In this document: positions 51,447-60,093 of the stretch, piece by piece
Layout of the letters: each line of letters begins with the position of its first letter
Numbering within the stretch: the first letter of the stretch is position 1
Source of the DNA: an uncultured Collinsella sp.
GTDB lineage: Bacteria; Actinomycetota; Coriobacteriia; Coriobacteriales; Coriobacteriaceae
Length of the DNA stretch: 64,000 nt
Direction of reading: 5' to 3'
Assembly: GCA_900759565.1 (NCBI GenBank)
Contig: CAAEVV010000051.1
Location: forward strand, 1 to 64,000
Notes under the pieces: generated by a model
Seen by the model: only the letters and a program-made list of their open reading frames with translations
Told to the model about the DNA's origin: nothing
Database searches by the model: none
Program-made: the position numbers and the translations under genes

Positions 51447-51983
51447 ATGGCAGAGAACATCACCGCCCACATGGACAAGTCGCTCGAGTCCCTCAAGCAC
51501 AACTTCTCCAAGGTTCGCACGGGCCGCGCCAACGCTAACATTCTGTCCGACATTTCGGTCGATTACTACGGTGTTCCCACGCCGGTTACCCAGGTTGCCG
51601 CCGTTAAGACTCCCGAGGCTCACATGCTGCTCATCGAACCCTGGGACAAGGCGCTCGTCAACGCAATCGTGAAGGCTATCAGTGCTTCTGATCTGGGCAT
51701 TACTCCCAACTCTGACGGTACCGTCGTGCGCCTGCCGTTCCCGGCTCCCACCGAGGAGCGTCGTCGCGAGCTCGTCAAGGAGTGCCGCGAGTATGCCGAG
51801 CAGGCCAAGGTTTCCATTCGCAACATTCGTCGTGACTTTAACAACAAGCTCGAGCGCGACGAAGAGCTCACCGAGGACGATGTCCGTCGCGAGCAGGCCA
51901 AGGTCCAGAAGCATACCGATGAGTATGTTGCCAAGGTCGAGGAGCTTTTGAAGGAAAAAGAAGCCGAGGTCATGGAGATCTAA
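51447..51983 (+). CDS. frr: Ribosome recycling factor
   Basis: Splits post-termination ribosomes together with EF-G. The 178 residues show the three-helix-bundle sequence with FSKVRTGRANANIL, the hinge and domain II (YYGVPTPVTQVA), and RRDFNNKLERDEELTEDD near the C-terminus. It is 2 bases after pyrH, with AGGAGG in the pyrH end, and 1 base before uppS. Confidence 0.97.
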   Translation: MAENITAHMDKSLESLKHNFSKVRTGRANANILSDISVDYYGVPTPVTQVAAVKTPEAHMLLIEPWDKALVNAIVKAISASDLGITPNSDGTVVRLPFPAPTEERRRELVKECREYAEQAKVSIRNIRRDFNNKLERDEELTEDDVRREQAKVQKHTDEYVAKVEELLKEKEAEVMEI

Positions 51984-51984
51984 G

Positions 51985-52779
51985 GTGCAATACGACGAGA
52001 ACAAACTGGTCGAGTACTTTGCCGACGCCCCTGCGGGCGTCGGTTTTTCCGACCTTGACCTCAATAAGATCCCGCATCATATTTCGTGCATCATGGACGG
52101 TAACGGTCGCTGGGCCACGGCGCGCGGTCTTGCCCGCACCGAGGGCCACAAGGCCGGTATCGTCTCCCTGCGCGAGATCATTACCGCATGTGTGCGCTTG
52201 GGAGTCGACGTCCTTTCGGCCTATGCGTTTTCCACCGAAAACTGGAATCGTCCGCAGCACGAGGTCAACGTTTTGATGCATTTGTTTGCCAAGACGTTTA
52301 TCGATGAGCTGCCGCTGCTTAAGCGCGAAAACGTGCGCGTTGTCTTTTTGGGCGATATTTCCGCACTGCCCAAGAAGACCCGCGATGTCTTTGAGCGGGG
52401 TCTTGCCGAGTGTGCCGACCACACCGGCATGACGCTGGCACTTGCCGTCAACTACGGCGCCCGTGCCGAGATCACCCGCGCTGTCCGTCAGATCGCGCTC
52501 GATGCCGCTTCCGGAAAGATCGATCCCGCCGCTATTGACGATGATATGGTTGCTTCGCACCTGTACACCGCTGGGCTGCCCGACCCGGAGCTTGTGATTC
52601 GAACCTCCGGCGAGCTTCGCCTTTCGAACTATCTGCTGTGGCAGGTTGCCTATTCCGAGTTTTATGTCACCGATACCTATTGGCCCGACTTTGATCGTTG
52701 GGGTCTTGTCAACGCCATTTTGGCCTATCAGGGCCGCGACCGTAGGTTTGGTGGACTGAGCAAGACCGAGGAGGCTTAA
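51985..52779 (+). CDS. uppS: Isoprenyl (undecaprenyl) diphosphate synthase
   Basis: Cis-prenyltransferase that builds the C55 carrier lipid for peptidoglycan. The 264 residues have HISCIMDGNGRWA with the catalytic Asp, SAYAFSTENWNRP and RTSGELRLSNYLLWQ, ending in the conserved YWPDFD. GTG start at 51985; GGAGA lies in the frr end. An N-terminal extension of about 25 residues precedes the core. Actinobacteria may hold two cis-prenyltransferases, so chain length is not certain. Confidence 0.94.
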   Translation: MQYDENKLVEYFADAPAGVGFSDLDLNKIPHHISCIMDGNGRWATARGLARTEGHKAGIVSLREIITACVRLGVDVLSAYAFSTENWNRPQHEVNVLMHLFAKTFIDELPLLKRENVRVVFLGDISALPKKTRDVFERGLAECADHTGMTLALAVNYGARAEITRAVRQIALDAASGKIDPAAIDDDMVASHLYTAGLPDPELVIRTSGELRLSNYLLWQVAYSEFYVTDTYWPDFDRWGLVNAILAYQGRDRRFGGLSKTEEA

Positions 52780-52781
52780 TC

Positions 52782-53672
52782 GTGTCCGATCGTCCCAAGG
52801 CGTCTGCTCCCAAGGCGTCAACTCCCAAGGCGCCTGCCGCCAAAAGCGGCGCGGCTGCGACTTCGTGGCTGGCCGGCTTTATTACCCGTGCCGCTGCAGG
52901 TATCGTCTACGCCGTTGTATTTATTCTCTGCCTGGTTTTGGGTATCGTTCCCACCGCCATCTTCGTCTCCGTCATGAGCGGCCTGTGCTGCTTTGAGTTT
53001 TTCCGCATGACGAAGCTCGATGGCAAGGTGGCCAACGAGCGCCTGGGTATCGCTGCCGCCGTGCTCTTTCCGCTCTCGGCACTGGGCGACTCGCTGCTGT
53101 TGAATGCCCTGCTTTTTGCTCTGATGCTTGCGGTGGGCATTTGGTATGTCTGTTCGTCGCGTACCCGCATATCCGATGTGGCTGTGACACTCATGGGTCC
53201 CATCTACACCGGTTTTATGCTGTCGGCCATCGTGCTGCTGCGCGATGCCGTGCCCGGTTTCGCCGGCGCCCTGCTTTCGGTGGGTGTTTGCGCGTCTCTC
53301 TGGGTCTCCGATTCGTTTGCCTACATCGTGGGCAGCCGTATCGGCAAGCACAAGATGGTCCCTAAGATTTCTCCCAAAAAGAGCTGGGAGGGCTTTGTCG
53401 GCGGCATCTTGGGCTCGGTTCTTATCTGGCTCATTTTGTGGGCGACGCATTTTTATAAGCTGAGCTTGCCCTACGCACTGCTGTGCGGCGTGGTTGTGTC
53501 CATCCTGGGCGTTATCGGCGACCTTATTGAGTCACGCATCAAGCGTGGCGTGGGCGTCAAGGATTCCGGCAACCTTATCCCGGGCCATGGCGGCATGCTC
53601 GACCGTAGCGACTCGCTTATCTTTGGCTGCATTACCGCGCAGCTGCTTTTGATGATCGGAGGCGTGCTGTAA
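52782..53672 (+). CDS. cdsA: Phosphatidate cytidylyltransferase
   Basis: Makes CDP-diacylglycerol, the branch point of phospholipid synthesis. The 296-residue polytopic protein has about eight helices after a 25-residue Ala/Lys/Pro-rich N-terminus, and the signature ESRIKRGVGVKDSGNLIPG followed by HGGMLDRSDS. GTG start at 52782. Its TAA overlaps the dxr ATG (TAATG). Confidence 0.95.
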   Translation: MSDRPKASAPKASTPKAPAAKSGAAATSWLAGFITRAAAGIVYAVVFILCLVLGIVPTAIFVSVMSGLCCFEFFRMTKLDGKVANERLGIAAAVLFPLSALGDSLLLNALLFALMLAVGIWYVCSSRTRISDVAVTLMGPIYTGFMLSAIVLLRDAVPGFAGALLSVGVCASLWVSDSFAYIVGSRIGKHKMVPKISPKKSWEGFVGGILGSVLIWLILWATHFYKLSLPYALLCGVVVSILGVIGDLIESRIKRGVGVKDSGNLIPGHGGMLDRSDSLIFGCITAQLLLMIGGVL

Positions 53673-54859
53673 TGGCCTTTCAGACGACGTACGGCCCCGA
53701 TGGGCGTCTTCGCGTTGCCATTCTGGGCTGTACGGGCTCTATCGGCACGCAGGCACTCGATGTATGCCGTCAGCATGCCAATCGACTGCAGGTGACGGCG
53801 TTGTCCGTTAACTCCAGCACTTCGGAGCTCGTTGCCGCCGCCCGCGAGTTTTCGGTCCCGGCCGTTGCCGTGGCCGACACCACCCATGGTGCGGACGCTG
53901 TACTGCAGGAGCTGCCCGAGGGCACCGAGCTCGGTGTTGGTGCGCAGGCGGTTTGTGAGCTCGCGCGTCGCGATGACGTCGACTGTGTCCTTGTTGCCAT
54001 TGTGGGCGCTGCCGGGCTCGAAGCGAGCCATGCGGCCCTGACCTCGAACAAGCGTCTCGCACTTGCCAACAAGGAGTCTCTCGTTATCGGCGGTGACCTG
54101 CTGATGCCGTTGGCGCAACCGGGTCAGCTCATTCCGGTCGACTCCGAGCACTCCGCCATCTACCAGTGCTATCTGGGGGAGAATCCGCGCGAGGCCCACT
54201 GCATCTGGCTTACTTGCTCGGGCGGTCCGTTCTTTGGCCGTACGCGCGACGAGCTCAATTGCGTGACGCGCGCCGATGCGCTGGCACACCCCACGTGGGC
54301 CATGGGTGCTAAGATCACCATCGACTCTGCGACCCTCATGAATAAGGGCTTGGAGCGTATCGAGGCGATGCACCTGTTCGGGTGCGATCTCGACTTTATC
54401 AACGTGGTCGTTCAGCGCCAGTCAAAGATCCACTCGATGGTCGAGTATGCGGACGGCTCCGTGATGGCGCATCTTGGTGCGTCCGACATGCGCATTCCCA
54501 TCCAGTTCGCTTTCTCGTATCCCGAGCGTTGGGATACCCCAGCTCCTCGAATCGATTTCCGCGAGCTCGGGCAGCTCACCTTCGATGCGGCCGATACGGA
54601 CACATTCCGCTGCCTGGCGCTGGCCGAGCGTGCCGGCAAGACAGGCGGCACCATGCCGTGCGTGTTGAATGCCGCCAACGAAGTTGCCGTCGATGCCTTC
54701 CTGCACGATGCCTGTACCTTTACCGATATCGACCGTATCGTCGAGTCGTGCATGGATGCACACGATACGCAGGCGGTCGCATCGTTTGAGCAGCTTCGCG
54801 ATGTCGATACGTGGGCTCGCGCCAAGGCCGCCGAGGTGCTCGCTGCAACCCGCTCTTAA
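53672..54859 (+). CDS. dxr: 1-deoxy-D-xylulose 5-phosphate reductoisomerase
   Basis: First committed step of the MEP isoprenoid pathway; NADPH-dependent and the fosmidomycin target in this family. The 395 residues have the NADPH loop GCTGSIGTQALDV, ANKESLVIGG, IPVDSEHSAIYQCY with the metal ligands, SGGPFFGRTRDEL, and the AKITIDSATLMNKGLERIEA segment. Overlaps cdsA by 1 base. With ispG downstream, it shows that isoprenoids are made through MEP. Confidence 0.97.
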   Translation: MAFQTTYGPDGRLRVAILGCTGSIGTQALDVCRQHANRLQVTALSVNSSTSELVAAAREFSVPAVAVADTTHGADAVLQELPEGTELGVGAQAVCELARRDDVDCVLVAIVGAAGLEASHAALTSNKRLALANKESLVIGGDLLMPLAQPGQLIPVDSEHSAIYQCYLGENPREAHCIWLTCSGGPFFGRTRDELNCVTRADALAHPTWAMGAKITIDSATLMNKGLERIEAMHLFGCDLDFINVVVQRQSKIHSMVEYADGSVMAHLGASDMRIPIQFAFSYPERWDTPAPRIDFRELGQLTFDAADTDTFRCLALAERAGKTGGTMPCVLNAANEVAVDAFLHDACTFTDIDRIVESCMDAHDTQAVASFEQLRDVDTWARAKAAEVLAATRS

Positions 54860-54882
54860 TCATAAGGATTGCTTTTCGTTTT

Positions 54883-56244
54883 ATGGATACTGTTCTGAGC
54901 GTTCTCTCCTCGGTCTTTTGGGGCCTGCTGATGTTATCCGTCCTTGTGTTTCTACATGAGGGCGGCCACTTTTTAGCGGCTCGTGCGTGCGGCGTGCGCG
55001 TCACCGAGTTTTTCTTGGGTCTGCCGTGTCGCTTCGACATTCACCATACGTCGCGTCGCATCGGTACCAAGTTTGGCGTGACGCCGCTGCTGCTGGGTGG
55101 TTATGCCGCTATCTGCGGTATGGACCCGACCGATGTCTCGTGCGCCGACCGTGTGCTTGCGGCGATCTATCGTCATGGTCGCGTTTCGGTTGCAGACCTT
55201 TCCGTCGAGCTGGAGCTGCCCGAGGAGGATGTTCTCGAGGCTTGTGCCTTGCTTTTGGGCTGGGGTTCCATTGCGCCTTGGTACGAGGAAGGGGAGAAGC
55301 CTTCACCCAGTTACTATCCGGTTAGGTACCAGACGCTGCCGCGCGATGCTGCAGGATATACCACCTTTGACGGCCGCAAGTTCGATCGAGAGCATGCGAC
55401 TGCCGAGGGCGATGTGTGGGAGCTGCCGGTCACTGCTTCGGAGTTTCTTGAGCAGGAGCGTTCGCATACCTATCTGGGCCAGGGTTTTCTCAAGCGTGCC
55501 TTTATGCTGCTCGCGGGCATTCTCGTCAATATCCTGACGGGCTTTTTGCTGCTTATGAGCATCTACTCTATTGCGGGTGTCACCGTGCCGATGGATACCA
55601 ACGTGATCGGTCAGGTTGACGAGGGGTCTATTGCCGCCAAGGCGGGTATCGAGGGCGGCGACGCGATCCTTTCGGTTGACGGAGTATCGTGCTCTACCTG
55701 GATGGACGTTTACGATGCCATCGGCAAGGCCGCCGGTATGGACGATATCGCCATTGAGTATGAGCGCGACGGCAAGCAGCATTCGACCTCGGTTGCGCTC
55801 AAAGAGGACGAGCGCCTAGGTGTGTATGCCTCTACGCAGGTGGTCCGTTTAGACCCCATCATGTCGGCTCGCCTTTCGTTCTCCTATGTCGTGCAGACAG
55901 CGGAGGGCGTGATGCGCCTGCTCCAGCCGCAGCATACGATGGAGATTCTCGATCAGTCTTCTTCGATCGTGGGCATTAGCGTTATGTCCTCACAGGCTGC
56001 TGCTGCCGGCCCTGCCACGTTCCTTTCGTTTGCCGCCCTCATTTCGTTCTCGCTTGGCTTTATGAACCTGCTGCCCATCCCACCACTCGATGGCGGCAAG
56101 CTGGTCATCGAGATCATTCAAAAGATTGCTGGCCGCGAGCTTCCGCTCAAGGTCCAGACGATTGTGAGTTATGTGGGCATCGCGCTCTTTGTGCTGCTGT
56201 TTGTCTATATGCTTCGTTCCGACATCCTTCGATTTATTCTGTAG
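54883..56244 (+). CDS. rseP: RseP-type site-2 metalloprotease with cytoplasmic insertion
   Basis: Intramembrane zinc protease; in other bacteria RseP cleaves anti-sigma factors and signal-peptide remnants. The 453 residues have HEGGH (25-29) in the first helix, a GGY motif (72-74), a PDZ domain (about 235-310) and the Asp of NLLPIPPLDGGK. Between the GGY motif and the second helix group (about 88-195) lies a hydrophilic segment; residues 88-136 (DRVLAAIYRHGRVSVADLS, then LELPEEDVLEA) look like a winged-helix DNA-binding fold. Such an insertion is not part of the textbook family. ATG 54883 is 15 bases after AAGGA, so a slightly earlier start is possible. Confidence 0.9.
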   Translation: MDTVLSVLSSVFWGLLMLSVLVFLHEGGHFLAARACGVRVTEFFLGLPCRFDIHHTSRRIGTKFGVTPLLLGGYAAICGMDPTDVSCADRVLAAIYRHGRVSVADLSVELELPEEDVLEACALLLGWGSIAPWYEEGEKPSPSYYPVRYQTLPRDAAGYTTFDGRKFDREHATAEGDVWELPVTASEFLEQERSHTYLGQGFLKRAFMLLAGILVNILTGFLLLMSIYSIAGVTVPMDTNVIGQVDEGSIAAKAGIEGGDAILSVDGVSCSTWMDVYDAIGKAAGMDDIAIEYERDGKQHSTSVALKEDERLGVYASTQVVRLDPIMSARLSFSYVVQTAEGVMRLLQPQHTMEILDQSSSIVGISVMSSQAAAAGPATFLSFAALISFSLGFMNLLPIPPLDGGKLVIEIIQKIAGRELPLKVQTIVSYVGIALFVLLFVYMLRSDILRFIL

Positions 56245-56257
56245 GGGAGTGTTTGGA

Positions 56258-57340
56258 TTGTCTTTATCCCATCCTTTGCCTCGCGAGTTGACGTGCCCCG
56301 TGCATGTGGGCGGCGTGCAGATCGGTGGCGGCGCTCCGGTCGTGGTTCAGTCCATGACCTGCACCGATACCGCTGATGCCCAGGCAACGCTTGCGCAAGT
56401 GTGCGCGTTGGCGCAGGCTGGCTGCGATATCGTGCGCGTGAGCGTGCCCACCGAGGCCGCGCTTGAGGGTTTCCGCACCATCTGTGCTGAGTCCCCGGTG
56501 CCGATCGTCGCCGATATTCACTTTAACCATAAGCTCGCCATTGGTGCCGTTGAGGCCGGTGCTGCCAAGCTGCGCATCAATCCCGGCAACATTGGCGATT
56601 GGGCCAAGGTCGATGCCGTGATCGATGCCGCGGGCGCCGCTGGGTGCGCGATTCGTATTGGCGTGAACGCGGGCTCGCTTGAGCAGGATATCGCCGAGCG
56701 CGAAGACCTCACGCAGCCCGAAAAGCTCGTGATGTCGAGCGAGCGCTTCGTCAAGCACTTTGAGGACCGCGGCTTTACGAACATTGTGCTTTCGGCCAAG
56801 GCCCATAGCGTGCAAACGACGCTCGATACCTATCGAGCCCTGTCGCGTGAGATTCCCCACGTTCCGCTTCACCTGGGCGTGACGGAGGCGGGGACCAAGC
56901 TCCAGGGCACCATCAAGAGCTCTGTAGGCTTGGGTATCTTGCTTTCCGAAGGCATTGGCGACACCATGCGTGTGTCGCTCACAGCCGATCCGGTTGAGGA
57001 GCCGCCGGTTGCCTGGGGTATTCTGCAGTCGTTGGGCCTGCGTCGCCGTGGCCCCGAGATTGTCTCGTGCCCCACGTGCGCCCGCTGCCAGGTTAACCTG
57101 ATTCCCATCGCCGAGGAAGTAACCGAGCGGCTTAAGAACTACTCCGCGCCGCTTTCGATCGCTGTGATGGGATGTGCCGTTAATGGCCCCGGTGAGGCTT
57201 CCGATGCCGACCTGGGCGTTGCTTGCGGACGTGGTCAGGCCTTGCTCTTTTCGCATGGCCAGATCATTGGTAAAGTAGCTGAGGACCAAATTGTCGACGC
57301 GCTTATGGCCGAGGTCGACAAGCTTATTGAGGAGAAATAA
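56258..57340 (+). CDS. ispG: 4-hydroxy-3-methylbut-2-enyl diphosphate synthase (flavodoxin-type)
   Basis: Penultimate MEP step: 4Fe-4S-dependent reduction of MEcPP to HMBPP. The 360 residues have VQSMTCTDT, a TIM-barrel core, and the cluster Cys in CPTCARC and GCAVNGPGE. TTG start at 56258 with GGGGAG upstream; a longer frame to 56171 lies inside rseP. The proS ATG directly follows its stop. Confidence 0.95.
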   Translation: MSLSHPLPRELTCPVHVGGVQIGGGAPVVVQSMTCTDTADAQATLAQVCALAQAGCDIVRVSVPTEAALEGFRTICAESPVPIVADIHFNHKLAIGAVEAGAAKLRINPGNIGDWAKVDAVIDAAGAAGCAIRIGVNAGSLEQDIAEREDLTQPEKLVMSSERFVKHFEDRGFTNIVLSAKAHSVQTTLDTYRALSREIPHVPLHLGVTEAGTKLQGTIKSSVGLGILLSEGIGDTMRVSLTADPVEEPPVAWGILQSLGLRRRGPEIVSCPTCARCQVNLIPIAEEVTERLKNYSAPLSIAVMGCAVNGPGEASDADLGVACGRGQALLFSHGQIIGKVAEDQIVDALMAEVDKLIEEK

Positions 57341-59062
<1,722 letters not shown>

Positions 59063-59092
59063 TCGACGATTTCGCTTGTAGTTCGATATACG

Positions 59093-59142
59093 GGACGGCC
59101 CCGCATTTCTCCAGATCGGGGAGATGCGGGGCCGTCCTTTTA
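59093..59142 (+). terminator. Terminator of the pyrH-proS operon
   Basis: A long GC-rich hairpin: GGACGGCCCCGCAT at 59093-59106 pairs with ATGCGGGGCCGTCC ending at 59137, with further CTCC/GGGG pairing inside, followed by TTTTA. Confidence 0.93.
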
Positions 59143-59166
59143 TCTTGTGGCATCCTCGATATCTAA

Positions 59167-59208
59167 AAGGAAAACCCCACAGCCCATGCGAGCTGCGGGG
59201 TTTTCCTT
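59167..59208 (-). terminator. Terminator after the APH-like kinase gene
   Basis: Arms 59167-59183 and 59192-59208 pair over 17 positions with one mismatch. Read on the minus strand, the stem ends in TTTTCCTTTT. It probably serves the minus-strand kinase gene and, with the hairpin at 59093, insulates the convergent genes. Confidence 0.85.
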
Positions 59209-59240
59209 GTGCCTCCGATGCGAAATAAATCGCTCAGATA

Positions 59241-60005
59241 TTACTGATAATCGACGACGTCGATCCAGTTCTTCAGGAACTCATCGTTCACGTTGCGCTT
59301 ACGAGCGAGCTCGGAAGCGGCGACGATGCTCGTCCACTGACGCACGACCTGCATGGGCATGTCGGCGCGGTCGCAGTAGAGCTCCAGGTAGGCCTCAGCC
59401 TGATCCTTGCTGTTGAGGGCAAAGAGCAGGTAGGTGGTGGCAACGTCGGCAGCAGGGGAGCCCTGGGTGGCGTGTGCCCAGTCGCACACATAGAGCTGGC
59501 CGTCGTCGCCGACGATGACGTTGGAGGGGTTGAAGTCGCCGTGGCAGACCTTGAACTCCTTGGTCATGCCGTCCAGACGCTCCTGAAGGTTGTAGCGCGT
59601 GGTGGCATTGAGCTGATCAAGGCTGTCGATCATGCGGGCGTACTTGTCGCGCTGACGGTTTAGCAGCGGGGAGGTGTAGCCGTGGATCTCGATCTGGAGG
59701 TCGACGAACATCTCGAGGTACTCACCAAAGCGCTGGGGCTCGGCAGTCATCTTCTCGGCAAGGGTGGTGCCCGGAACCTTCTCGGTCACGAGCGCCCAGC
59801 CGTTGGCGTTCTCGAGCTGGGAAACCTCGAGCGCCTTGGGGCTGCGGATGCCGCACTCATTGATGCGGGCAAGATTCAAAGCCTCGTTGAACACGTCGGA
59901 GACAGGCTTGGTCTCGTTAAAGACCTTGACAATCTTGTCGCCCAGGTCGTAAACGACCTTGTTGCCACGGCGGACGAGCTCGGTCTTGGAATCGGGTAGC
60001 AGCAT
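59241..60005 (-). CDS. Aminoglycoside phosphotransferase (APH)-fold kinase, substrate unknown
   Basis: A 254-residue protein-kinase-like small-molecule kinase. It starts SKTELVRRGNKVVYDLGDKI, has a Lys and Glu in the N-lobe, the catalytic loop VCHGDFNPSNVIV (HGDxxxxN) and the metal-binding VCDWAHA (the D of the DxD-like site). These motifs define the APH/choline-kinase family; the sequence does not show that it modifies an antibiotic. The ATG has AAAGGA upstream. It lies between adhE and the proS terminator, on the minus strand, and could be read from the adhE promoter if the hairpin at 60038 lets transcription pass. Confidence 0.85.
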   Translation of the reverse strand: MLLPDSKTELVRRGNKVVYDLGDKIVKVFNETKPVSDVFNEALNLARINECGIRSPKALEVSQLENANGWALVTEKVPGTTLAEKMTAEPQRFGEYLEMFVDLQIEIHGYTSPLLNRQRDKYARMIDSLDQLNATTRYNLQERLDGMTKEFKVCHGDFNPSNVIVGDDGQLYVCDWAHATQGSPAADVATTYLLFALNSKDQAEAYLELYCDRADMPMQVVRQWTSIVAASELARKRNVNDEFLKNWIDVVDYQ

Positions 60006-60037
60006 GGTTGCATCCTTTCAACGATGCGATAGAAGCG

Positions 60038-60076
60038 ACGGCGGGGGTGTGTGAAACACCCGTGCACCCCCGCCGT
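60038..60076 (-). terminator. Hairpin between adhE and the APH-like gene
   Basis: ACGGCGGGGGTG (60038-60049) pairs exactly with CACCCCCGCCGT (60065-60076). No T run follows on the minus strand, so it may be a partial terminator or an mRNA 3'-end stabiliser for adhE rather than a full stop. Confidence 0.5.
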
Positions 60077-60093
60077 TAAAAACCGTGCTAAAA

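Noticed and set aside
59241..60005. Calling the APH-fold protein an aminoglycoside resistance gene
   Set aside because: Only generic kinase motifs are visible and the context is housekeeping; the substrate cannot be inferred.
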